Assembly (NCBI GenBank): GCA_034679345.1
Contig: JAXDAY010000028.1
Coordinates: forward strand, 276,888-340,887
DNA length: 64,000 nt
Source: JAXDAY01 sp034679345
Lineage (GTDB): Bacteria > Eisenbacteria > RBG-16-71-46 > CAIMUX01 > VGJL01
Direction: 5' to 3'
Shown here: piece after piece, positions 51,186-59,128 of the stretch
How positions within the stretch are numbered: the first letter of the stretch is position 1
Layout of the letters: each line of letters starts with the position of its first letter
Program-made: the position numbers and the translations under genes
The notes under the pieces: generated by a model
Told to the model about the DNA's origin: nothing
Databases searched by the model: none
What the model saw: only the letters and a program-made list of their open reading frames with translations

Positions 51186-52358
51186 TCAGTCGGTCCTGAG
51201 CAGACGGCTGCCGACCGCGATCGCGCCGGCGCCGTAGCCAAGCAGGACGAGGCACGGAATCACGATGCTCGCCGGCCCCGCGCCGAACGATAGCAGGCCG
51301 TAGAGCCCGTCCATCGCCCATGCGGCGGGCGAGACATGCCCGGCGATCCTCATCCAGGAGGGCGCCACCTCGAGCGGCCACCAGCAGCCGCCAATCGCGC
51401 CCAGGAAGAGCGGGACGATCCAGCCGATGGCGTTCGCCTGCTCCGGGGAGCGCAGGATGCCGCCGAGCAGGATGCCGATCCCCCCCGCGGCGAGGCCGAG
51501 GCAGATCAGCAGGGCCAGGAGCGCGGGCGGGCTCGATCCCCAATCGACCTGGAAGAGCAGGCGGCCCGCGATCAGGATCACGATGCTTTGCAGAAGCGCC
51601 AGGCCCAGCAGTCCGAGGACTTTCCCGGCGAGCAGCCCGGCCCGCGAGACGGGCGCCGTCGCGAGTCGCGCGAAGCAGCGGCTCTGCTTCTCCATCGTCA
51701 CGACGACCGCGCCCGTGATCACCGTGTTCATCAGAATGAAGAGGACGAGCATCGACGGCGCGCTCGCTCCGAACCCGCTCGGGACGACTCTCCCCTTCCC
51801 GGCCGTCCGCACATCGATGCGGATGAGATCGGGTCGCGCCGCCGCCTCCTCGAAGCGCGCGCGGAACCGTGGATCCTCGGGATCGAGTCGCTCGGCCGCG
51901 CTGCGCGTCTGCGCGGTGTCCGTCTCCGCGAGCGTCGCCAGCAGGCGCGTGATCCCCATATAGACATGGATCTCCCCGGCGAGCTCAGCGGCCTGCTCAG
52001 CCCCCTCGCGCGGCGTCAACGAGAGCGCCACGCGATTCCCCGTCATCAGGCTGTCGGAGAATCCCCTCGGAATGACGAGAGCGCGCCCCGGATCGGCCAG
52101 CGTGTCGCGCGCCGTCGCATCGAGGATCGTGAGATCCAGCTCCTCGCCTTGCAGCATCTCGGTGAACCGCCCGGAGAGGTAGCTCCGGTCCTCGTCGATC
52201 AGCGCGAGCTGGATCTTCCGCGGGCCGGTGCCCCCTCGAAACAGCATGCCGAAGAAGCCGATGAAGACGATCGGCATCACGAAGAGCCAGATGGTCGAGC
52301 TCTTCTCCTTGAGATCGAGGCGCATGACGTGCGCGGCCAATGCGAGGATCGCGCGCAT
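51186..52358 (-). CDS. ABC-2 type exporter permease
   Basis: A 390-residue ABC-2 membrane protein. One N-terminal helix ('WLFVMPIVFIGFFGMLF') is followed by a ~180-residue extracytoplasmic domain, then five C-terminal helices including 'GGIGILLGGILRSPEQANAI' and the closing 'LLGYGAGAIAVGSRLL'. This 1+5 topology is typical of YhgE/CcmB-like and DrrB/NodJ-like exporters. Its ATG overlaps the stop of the upstream permease (ATGA), indicating a heterodimer made in equal amounts. Substrate unknown. Confidence 0.88.
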   Translation of the reverse strand: MRAILALAAHVMRLDLKEKSSTIWLFVMPIVFIGFFGMLFRGGTGPRKIQLALIDEDRSYLSGRFTEMLQGEELDLTILDATARDTLADPGRALVIPRGFSDSLMTGNRVALSLTPREGAEQAAELAGEIHVYMGITRLLATLAETDTAQTRSAAERLDPEDPRFRARFEEAAARPDLIRIDVRTAGKGRVVPSGFGASAPSMLVLFILMNTVITGAVVVTMEKQSRCFARLATAPVSRAGLLAGKVLGLLGLALLQSIVILIAGRLLFQVDWGSSPPALLALLICLGLAAGGIGILLGGILRSPEQANAIGWIVPLFLGAIGGCWWPLEVAPSWMRIAGHVSPAAWAMDGLYGLLSFGAGPASIVIPCLVLLGYGAGAIAVGSRLLRTD

Positions 52359-53623
52359 CAGTCGCCTCTGCCCCGGACGTAGCGCCGCTGAAACCGCAGC
52401 ACCGCGATGGCCGAGAGGATCATCCCGACCGCGGCCAGCACCAGGATGTTCGGCCCCACCACGCGAAGGCCCGCTCCTTCGAGGAGCAGGTTCCTGTATC
52501 CCTCCGCCCCCCAGTAGATGAGCGTCGCTGGAGCGATCGAGCGGATGAAGTCCGGCAGCATCTCGAGCGGAACGAACGAGCCGCCGACCATCGACATCAC
52601 GATGACGAGGATGCTCCCGAACGCCCCCGCGGCCCGCTCCGATCGGAAGAGGGAGTAGAGCACCGCCGCGAAACCCGTCGCGGCCAGCGCAAAGGCGATC
52701 GAGAGGAGGATGAAGGCCGCGAAGCCGATCGGCCCATCCGACCAGATCATCACCAGCACGCTCAGGATCGCGATCGACGCCAGCGACAGGACCCAGGTCG
52801 CCGCGAGCTTGCCCAGGACGACGGATCCCCCGCCGACCGGGGAGGCGAACTGCCGCGCGAGCGTGCCCGCCTGCGCCTCCCGCTGGAAATCGGCCATGCT
52901 CGAGAGCGCGAGCATGAGAAGCGAGAAGATTGCCATGCCGGGGAGAATATAGAGGGCCACGCGGAACGGCGCGACGCCGTCGCCCTCGCCCGCTTCCCCC
53001 GCCTCTCCCGACGCGGGCTTCTCGATGCGCACCGCGGGCGGAAAAGCGTAGCGGCCGACCGCGGTCATTCGATGCGAGATCAAGAGGGAGGTGCGCGAGA
53101 CGAAGGCATCCGATGGCAGAGATCCCGAATCGACGCTCCCTCGGATCTCGCGAAGCGGCTCCTCCAGGATTCGCACGGCGGACCCGCCGAGGCGGCCCAG
53201 CACCTTGACCACCTGCTCGACGATCTGCGGGTAGATCGACTGGGCGGGGTTCTTCACCACCTCGAGGCGCGTCGGACGCGCGTCGAGGAGGCTGTCGCTG
53301 AAGCCGGGCGGGATCCTCACGATCGCCGAGACCTTGTTCTTCTCGACCAGCCGCTCCGCCTCCGCCGCCTCCACGAGGCGCAGATCGAACTGCTGGGGCA
53401 TCCGATCCTGCGTGAAGGAGGATCGCAGGAGGCGGGCCACAAGCCCGCCGTCCTCGTCCACCAGCGCAACCTGGATCGGCGCCATCTTCCCCCCGCGGCC
53501 GCCGAAGGTGACGCCGATCAGCAGCGAGAAGATGATCGGGAACAGAAGGAACGCGATCGACGCCAGGGGGGATCGGAGTTTTCTCAGGAGATCCTTGGCG
53601 AGAACGAGCAGGAAAGGGCGCAT
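52358..53623 (-). CDS. ABC-2 type exporter permease
   Basis: A 421-residue ABC-2 permease paired with the next gene. The first helix ('SIAFLLFPIIFSLLIGVTFG') precedes a long periplasmic domain with 'ALVDEDGGLVARLL' and 'VSAIVRIPPGFSDSLLDARP'. The C-terminal helices include 'MLALSSMADFQREAQAGTLARQFASPV', split by a conserved arm, and 'IVMSMVGGSFVPLEMLPDF'. The same 'LVDEDG...L' and 'IPxGFSDSL' motifs occur in the partner permease, showing that the two are paralogs. It starts six bases after the ATPase gene. Confidence 0.88.
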   Translation of the reverse strand: MRPFLLVLAKDLLRKLRSPLASIAFLLFPIIFSLLIGVTFGGRGGKMAPIQVALVDEDGGLVARLLRSSFTQDRMPQQFDLRLVEAAEAERLVEKNKVSAIVRIPPGFSDSLLDARPTRLEVVKNPAQSIYPQIVEQVVKVLGRLGGSAVRILEEPLREIRGSVDSGSLPSDAFVSRTSLLISHRMTAVGRYAFPPAVRIEKPASGEAGEAGEGDGVAPFRVALYILPGMAIFSLLMLALSSMADFQREAQAGTLARQFASPVGGGSVVLGKLAATWVLSLASIAILSVLVMIWSDGPIGFAAFILLSIAFALAATGFAAVLYSLFRSERAAGAFGSILVIVMSMVGGSFVPLEMLPDFIRSIAPATLIYWGAEGYRNLLLEGAGLRVVGPNILVLAAVGMILSAIAVLRFQRRYVRGRGD

Positions 53624-53629
53624 CGCCCG

Positions 53630-54559
53630 CTAGTCCCGCAACTCCCGCCCGGTCAGTTTGATGAAGACGCTCTGGAGGCTCGGCTCCTGGAGCGCGACCT
53701 CCGAGACGTCGAGCTCAGCGCGCAGAAGCGCCGAGAGCGCCTCGGCCGCCGCCCTTTTCTCCCCATCGACGGCGACGACCCCCATCCGATCTTCCACGGT
53801 GAGCACCCGAACTCGCGGGTCCTTGCCGGCGGCGGCGGTGAACTGCTCTGCCGTGAACTCCCCCCGCAGAGCGACGATCGTCCCTTCGCCGACGAGGCGG
53901 CGCAGCTCGTCGACTGTCCCCTCCTCGAGGACCCGGCCGTGATCCATGATGCCGATCCGATCGCAGAGCCGTTCGGCCTCCTCGAGGTAATGGGTCGTGT
54001 AGAGGATCGCCGTGCCTTCCTTCTGGATGTCGTGGATGACATCGAGGATGTGGATGCGGGCCTGCGGATCGATTCCCACCGTCGGCTCGTCGAGGAGCAG
54101 AGCTTTCGGCCGATGCACGAGACCCATCGCGAGGTTGAGGCGCCTCTTCTTCCCCCCCGAGAACTTCCGGCTCGCCTCTTTCGAGTCGGCGGCAAGCCCG
54201 ACGCGCTCGAGCGCCTGAGCCACGCTCCGGCGCAAGTCGCTCCCGCTCATCCCGTGCAGCGAGGCGAAGAACGCGACGTTCTCCGCCGCGCTCAGCGTGT
54301 CGTAGATCGCGGTCTCCTGCGGCACGACGCCGAGGGACCGCTTGACGCCGATCGGGTCGGCCGCAAGGTCGATGCCGTCGATCAGGACGCGGCCCCCGTC
54401 AGGCCGCAACAGACCCGAGATGCAGGAGATCGTCGTGGTCTTCCCGGCCCCGTTGGGACCAAGCAGTCCGTAGATCTCGCCGGGCGCGACCGCGAAGGAG
54501 ATGCCGCCCACCGCTTGGGTCGAACCGTAGCTCTTTCGAAGGTTCTCGACTTGGATCAT
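53630..54559 (-). CDS. ABC transporter ATP-binding protein
   Basis: A 309-residue ABC ATPase powering the two following permeases. Walker A is GPNGAGKT, the signature is 'KFSGGKKRRLNLAMGL' (FSGG in place of LSGG), Walker B 'ALLLDEPTVGIDP', and the switch His is in 'TTHYLEEAERL'. A C-terminal ~80-residue regulatory extension ('VLTVEDRMGVVAVDGEKRAAAEAL') follows, as in DrrA/CcmA-type exporters. The ATG at 54559 has GAGG nine bases upstream. It is the first gene of the exporter operon. Confidence 0.93.
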   Translation of the reverse strand: MIQVENLRKSYGSTQAVGGISFAVAPGEIYGLLGPNGAGKTTTISCISGLLRPDGGRVLIDGIDLAADPIGVKRSLGVVPQETAIYDTLSAAENVAFFASLHGMSGSDLRRSVAQALERVGLAADSKEASRKFSGGKKRRLNLAMGLVHRPKALLLDEPTVGIDPQARIHILDVIHDIQKEGTAILYTTHYLEEAERLCDRIGIMDHGRVLEEGTVDELRRLVGEGTIVALRGEFTAEQFTAAAGKDPRVRVLTVEDRMGVVAVDGEKRAAAEALSALLRAELDVSEVALQEPSLQSVFIKLTGRELRD

Positions 54560-54653
54560 GGGCTACCTCATGGACAGGCGAATCTAGCAGACTCCGGCTC
54601 GGCCGTCCGCAGGAATCGGCAACGCCGGCGCCTTGCGGAGGCTCTGAGCGGTC

Positions 54654-56762
54654 TCACGGTCCAGCTCGGAATCCCCACCGGGCACCCATCCTCTCGACCT
54701 GCTCCAGGATCCCGGTCATGCGCGGGTCTCCGGGAGCGAAGCGCGCGCTCGTCTCCGCGGCCAGTCGGGCCTCGCCCCATTCCGTCCGCGCCTCCTCCAT
54801 CTCCCCGCGCCGGACCCTCTCGCGGGCCCGGTAGAGGCGCGCCACCGCCATGTTGTGATTGACCAGCGGATCGCCCGGGGCATGGCTCCGGGCCCTAGCG
54901 AGCAGCCCAACCGCCTCGTCCCAGTCGCCCACGTCGATCGCGAGCGTGGCGGCGCCCAGGAGGATCTCCATGTCGTCGGGATCGAGATCCAGCGCGCGGC
55001 GATAGGCGGTCACCGCGGTTGCGGTATCCCCCATCTCCCTGCTGAGCTCGGCCAGTCTCTTCCACGGGTGGATGAGGCCACTCCCGCCCTCGGCCAGCCT
55101 CTCCTCGACAATGCGCCGCGCCCCCGCGAGGTCGCCGCTCGACAAGATCGCGTCGGCGGCTTCCTCCCATTCCTCAGGCGGGACGCGAAGGATCGCGTAT
55201 CGTCCGCTCGACCAGACCATCTGCGCGTCGCGCCGGATATCCGCCAGATTTTCGAGGACCGCCGCATACGGAGCTTCGTCTCGAAGCCGCTTCTCCTGTC
55301 CGCTCAACGCCAGATACCGCACTCCTTGCGAGCGATACTCCGCGAACGAGGCGCGCCCGATCAGGTCGACGACGCGCATCGTGAAGCGGTCCTTGTTTGG
55401 AAACGGACCATCCTTCTCCGAGACGAGGGTTGTTCCGGCGGGCAGACTCGTCTCGATCCAGCGCGTCATCTCGATGCGCGGATCCGGACGCAGGAATCGC
55501 GACTCGCGAAGGGCCAGATTGTAGAGGCCAGGACCGAGGACCAGGGCCAGGATAGCGATCGTGACCGCGCGCATCGCGAGGACGCGGCCACCCAGGAGGC
55601 GGGACAGCCGCTCGAGGAGATCTCGAATGCCGATGACGATGAGAAGGACGATGGGCGGCCACGCGAGCAGCAGATACCGCGGATAGAGCGCTCTCCAATC
55701 GAGCATCGGAAGAACGGTCACGCAAACCCAAGCGACGGTCGCCGTCGTCGAGAATCGGCGCTCGCGGACTGCGCGGATCGCGCCCACGAGAAAGGCGAGC
55801 ATCGCGAAGATCCCGCCGTTCCAGAGAAGCACGTGGCTCACCTTGTACGCCGCGGATGTCTCCAGGACGACGTCGCCCTCGACCACGACACGCGGCGTCG
55901 AGATCCTCCGGAACTCGTAGCCGAGATCATGGAGGAAGGCTCCTGCATCCAGGATCGAGTAGGGCGTGGTCAGCAAGAACACGACAACCGCGGCGACGCC
56001 CGCGGCGACGAGCCCGCGAAGAGCCATCGCCCGATCGGCGCGCCACCTCCATGCGACGAGAAGCGGAATCACGACCACGACGAGACCCGCGTTGTACTTG
56101 AACCCGGCGGCGAGCCCCGCCAAGGCGCCTGCGATCACCCATTCTCTCAAGCGCCCCCCCTCGCAGCGCAGGATCGCCGCGAAGGCGAGCATCGAGAGGA
56201 AAGTGGCGACCATGTCGGTCGTGGCGTAGCGGGAGTTCTCCACCGCCAGGGGTGAGACGGCCATCATGAATGCGGCCAGCAGAGCCGCCCACCGTCCGAG
56301 CTCGAGCCGGCGCGCCAGGGCATAGATTGCGGCGACGGCCGCGATGCCGGCAAGAGCGCTCACGCCGCGCGCGATCAGATAGAGCGCCGGCACGCCGATC
56401 GTCGGGTAGAAGTAGAGAACTCCCCCCTCGGCGGGTCGGGGATAGGTGCCGCTCGCAAGCCAGGCGATCCCCGAACCCCAGTCCGCGAATCGGCCCACGG
56501 CAAGCCCGATGCCGAGCGCCGCGGCGTAGAGCAAACCGAGGAGATAGATGAGCCCCGTGGGGTAGTTGAAGAAGTGCGGATTCAAGGTTCCGTGCTGGAG
56601 CAGCCACACGGCGCAGTTGACGAGAGTCGGCTCGTCGTAGTGGAAGACATAGGGAAGATCTCCGCCGAGCCGCAGAAATCGCGCCCCGGCGGCAATAGCC
56701 AGCACGGCCCAGAGTCTACGGTCACGCCACACGTGCTTTGCTCCCCCGCTGAAGTATATCAT
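54654..56762 (-). CDS. GT39/PMT-like membrane glycosyltransferase with TPR tail
   Basis: A 702-residue membrane protein of the dolichyl-phosphate-mannose mannosyltransferase (GT39/PMT_2) superfamily, which transfers sugars from polyprenyl-phosphate donors on the extracytoplasmic side. The first loop has 'FHYDEPTLVNCAVWL', with the acidic Asp-Glu typical of the superfamily, and about ten to twelve hydrophobic helices follow ('GALAGLAAGFKYNAGLVVVVIPLL'). The last ~130 residues contain three TPR-like units ('AVTAYRRALDLDPDD', 'DEAVGLLARARSHAPGDPLVNHNMA'), a soluble tail likely used for protein contacts. Acceptor and sugar are unknown. The ATG at 56762 has GGAG seven bases upstream. Confidence 0.85.
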   Translation of the reverse strand: MIYFSGGAKHVWRDRRLWAVLAIAAGARFLRLGGDLPYVFHYDEPTLVNCAVWLLQHGTLNPHFFNYPTGLIYLLGLLYAAALGIGLAVGRFADWGSGIAWLASGTYPRPAEGGVLYFYPTIGVPALYLIARGVSALAGIAAVAAIYALARRLELGRWAALLAAFMMAVSPLAVENSRYATTDMVATFLSMLAFAAILRCEGGRLREWVIAGALAGLAAGFKYNAGLVVVVIPLLVAWRWRADRAMALRGLVAAGVAAVVVFLLTTPYSILDAGAFLHDLGYEFRRISTPRVVVEGDVVLETSAAYKVSHVLLWNGGIFAMLAFLVGAIRAVRERRFSTTATVAWVCVTVLPMLDWRALYPRYLLLAWPPIVLLIVIGIRDLLERLSRLLGGRVLAMRAVTIAILALVLGPGLYNLALRESRFLRPDPRIEMTRWIETSLPAGTTLVSEKDGPFPNKDRFTMRVVDLIGRASFAEYRSQGVRYLALSGQEKRLRDEAPYAAVLENLADIRRDAQMVWSSGRYAILRVPPEEWEEAADAILSSGDLAGARRIVEERLAEGGSGLIHPWKRLAELSREMGDTATAVTAYRRALDLDPDDMEILLGAATLAIDVGDWDEAVGLLARARSHAPGDPLVNHNMAVARLYRARERVRRGEMEEARTEWGEARLAAETSARFAPGDPRMTGILEQVERMGARWGFRAGP

Positions 56763-56823
56763 CCGGGTCTCCGGTGGTATTCTCGAAGCATACGTCACAG
56801 GTCCTCATGGAGAAGCGAGCGGC

Positions 56824-57783
56824 ATGGAACGAAGCATCGACCCAGGAATCGACCTATTCGAGGAGATCGACCGCCTCCGCAGGGAACGGCGCGCGGTCAT
56901 TCTCGCCCATTATTATCAGGACGGCGAGATCCAGGACATCGCGGACCATGTGGGCGACAGCCTCGCCCTCGCGCAGGCGGCAGCCACGACCGACGCAGAG
57001 GTGATCGCCTTCGCCGGCGTCATGTTCATGGCGGAGACGGCCAAGATCCTGAACCCGAGTCGCCTCGTCGTCGTCCCCGACACCGCCGCCGGCTGCTCGC
57101 TCGCTGACGGATGCCCCCCCGAGATGTTCGAGCCGTTTCTCCGTCGTTACCCCGGGCACACCGTCATCAGCTACATCAACTGCTCCGCTGCGGTGAAGGC
57201 GATGTCCGACATCATCTGCACCTCGTCGAACGCCGAAAAGATCATCCGCTCCGTTCCGGAAGGACGGCCGATCGTCTTCGCGCCGGACCAGCACCTCGGG
57301 CGCTACCTCATCCGCAAGACGGGCCGGGACATGGTCCTCTGGCCCGGATCGTGCGAGGTTCATGAGATCTTCTCGGAGAAGAAGATCGTTCAGCTGAAGC
57401 TGCGGCATCCGGAGGCCAAGATCGTCGCCCACCCCGAGTGCGAGGAGTCGGTCCTGCGGCACGCCGATCACATCGGATCGACCAGCTCGATCCTGAAGTT
57501 CGTGCTCTCCGACGGCGGAGCTTCCTACATCATCGCCACCGAACCCGGGATCATCCACCAGATGAAGAAGCATGCGCCCGAGAAGACTTACATTCCGGCC
57601 CCGCCCGACTCCAACTGCGCCTGCAACGAGTGCCCGTACATGAAGAAGAACACGATCGAGAAGCTCTACCTCTGCCTGAGGGACCGCAAGCCGAGCGTGG
57701 AGGTCGACGAGGAGATCCGCGTGCGGGCGGCAAGACCGATCGAGCGCATGCTCGAGATCACTGCGCAGGGGGTGAGGAAGTGA
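56824..57783 (+). CDS. nadA: Quinolinate synthase A
   Basis: A 319-residue NadA, which condenses iminoaspartate with dihydroxyacetone phosphate to quinolinate in NAD synthesis and needs a [4Fe-4S] cluster. Conserved blocks are 'ILAHYYQDGEIQDIADHVGDSL', 'GCSLADGC' (Cys91), 'GSCEVHE' (Cys177) and 'NCACNECPYM' (Cys265/267/270), providing the three cluster ligands. 'YINCSAAVKAMSDIICTSSNA' and 'FAPDQHLGRYL' are also typical. The gene is divergent from the GT39 gene. No nadB or nadC lies in the window. Confidence 0.96.
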   Translation: MERSIDPGIDLFEEIDRLRRERRAVILAHYYQDGEIQDIADHVGDSLALAQAAATTDAEVIAFAGVMFMAETAKILNPSRLVVVPDTAAGCSLADGCPPEMFEPFLRRYPGHTVISYINCSAAVKAMSDIICTSSNAEKIIRSVPEGRPIVFAPDQHLGRYLIRKTGRDMVLWPGSCEVHEIFSEKKIVQLKLRHPEAKIVAHPECEESVLRHADHIGSTSSILKFVLSDGGASYIIATEPGIIHQMKKHAPEKTYIPAPPDSNCACNECPYMKKNTIEKLYLCLRDRKPSVEVDEEIRVRAARPIERMLEITAQGVRK

Positions 57784-57814
57784 CCGAGATTCCGCGCCCC
57801 ATTCGCGTCGACCC

Positions 57815-58870
57815 TCACTGGACGCAGACGAAGTCGTCCGGCTCGCGGAGACCCGCCGCGGCGAGCGACGTGCGTATGAGAGAGCGCGCGCCGGGCACCC
57901 CGACCGCGGCGATGTAGAAGCCCCCGGGCACGCGCGCGATCGACTCCGCGAGGGGCCGGACCGGGTGCCCCCGCCGCGTGCGGCCGAGCTTCCTCGGGTC
58001 GATGTCCACGAACCCGGCGATCGCGCCCGCCGGCGGACCGGGAAGCGCGTTCTCGACCTCCCAAGCCCGCGCGAATCGCTTCCCGTCACGGCCCGCGCCC
58101 CAGACGACGATGGGGCGCGCCCCCGCCCCGACCCGATCGATCCAGCGGCGGAGATGATGAACCTTGCAGCGCAAGAACGCCTCGGCCGCGTATCGCGGAT
58201 CGGTCCGGGAGAGCCGCCGCGGAGGATCGTTCCACTCGTAGAGCGCTTCCGGGATCGAGGCGATGCGCTCCCCCGCGCGGTGGAGGCGCAGCCAGAGGTC
58301 GTAGTCCTCCGGCCAGTCGAGGGCGCGGTACCCGCCGGCGGCGGCGATGGGATCGGCCCGCATCATTGCCGTCGGATGGACGATGGGCGACTCGATCCAG
58401 ATCTCCCGAGCGCACGTCCCCGGATCGAGGCACGATCCCACCCACTCGAGATAGCGCCGCATGCCGTCGGTGAGCCCGCATCCGGCGCGAATCCGACACC
58501 CCAGCACGGCCAGAGAGGGGTCCGCTTCGAGCGCGCGCAGCTGGCGGCCGAAGCGCTCCGGCTCGCTTCGATCGTCGGCGTCCTGCCGGACCAGGATCGC
58601 CGCCCGGGCGGCCCGGCGCGCCGCTTCGAGCGCCTCGACGATGCCGCCGGCGCCGGTCGTTCCAAGCAGACGGAAACGCCGATCTCTGGCAATCCACCCC
58701 CGGGCGATCTCTCCGGTGCGATCCTCCGAGCGATCGTCCACCACCAGACACTCCCAGTCTGGGAAGGTCTGCGCCGCGATCGACTCCAGGCTGGATGCGA
58801 GAGATCCCTCCGCATTCCGCGCCGGGAGCAGGACCGAGAGCACGGGTCGGCCTCTCACGCCGGCGATCAT
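57815..58870 (-). CDS. GT2 family glycosyltransferase
   Basis: A 351-residue GT2 (GT-A fold) glycosyltransferase that uses nucleotide sugars. It starts 'LSVLLPARNAEGSLASSLESIAAQTF', has 'VVDDRSEDRTGEIA' and the metal/nucleotide motif 'RQDADDRSEPERF' (DxDD), then 'GYRALDWPEDYDLWLRLHRAG', the usual acceptor-side ED motif. The final ~100 residues form a Rossmann-like unit ('VVWGAGRDGKRFARAWE', 'FVDIDPRKLGRTRRGHPV'), a known extra domain in some GT2 proteins that may bind a second nucleotide. The ATG at 58870 begins the conserved part. Product unknown; cell-envelope or glycoprotein sugar is likely. Confidence 0.87.
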   Translation of the reverse strand: MIAGVRGRPVLSVLLPARNAEGSLASSLESIAAQTFPDWECLVVDDRSEDRTGEIARGWIARDRRFRLLGTTGAGGIVEALEAARRAARAAILVRQDADDRSEPERFGRQLRALEADPSLAVLGCRIRAGCGLTDGMRRYLEWVGSCLDPGTCAREIWIESPIVHPTAMMRADPIAAAGGYRALDWPEDYDLWLRLHRAGERIASIPEALYEWNDPPRRLSRTDPRYAAEAFLRCKVHHLRRWIDRVGAGARPIVVWGAGRDGKRFARAWEVENALPGPPAGAIAGFVDIDPRKLGRTRRGHPVRPLAESIARVPGGFYIAAVGVPGARSLIRTSLAAAGLREPDDFVCVQ

Positions 58871-59128
58871 AGCCGGAAGTCCCCAAGTGACCCACAATTG
58901 ATGGAGGTGCTTGAGGTTATCGGTCGAACGGGACTGCCGAAGCCGCCCCCAACGCGGGTGAATGCCGCTTGTGCTTTCCCCCTCCGGTCGCCTAACCTTT
59001 TTGTGAACTTGCCCATAGGGGCGTTCGAACCAAGAGCCGCCGGCCTGTGAGGGGGGGACGCCGCGGGGGGTCGGCAGCCACATCGTTGTGCGCCTTCTCG
59101 TCGTCCCCGGGGAGTTGAAGGGGTGCCC
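58871..59128. other. 258-base divergent intergenic region
   Basis: Between the GT2 gene and korA. Contains an 8-base palindrome GTTCGAAC at 59022-59029 and a G-run, but no convincing promoter pair or RNA gene. The palindrome is not part of a tRNA: no matching acceptor stem was found. Confidence 0.45.

Noticed and set aside
49289..51199. 636-codon plus-strand open frame across pepD and the small helical protein
   Set aside because: It runs antisense to pepD and then out of frame through the next gene; no domain recognised.
52340..54862. 840-codon plus-strand open frame opposite the ABC exporter
   Set aside because: Shadow of three recognisable exporter genes; composition is Arg/Asp/Glu-rich noise typical of antisense frames in GC-rich DNA.
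58990..59060. tRNA-like T-loop (GTTCGAACC)
   Set aside because: No five-base T-stem, acceptor stem or anticodon arm could be built around it.
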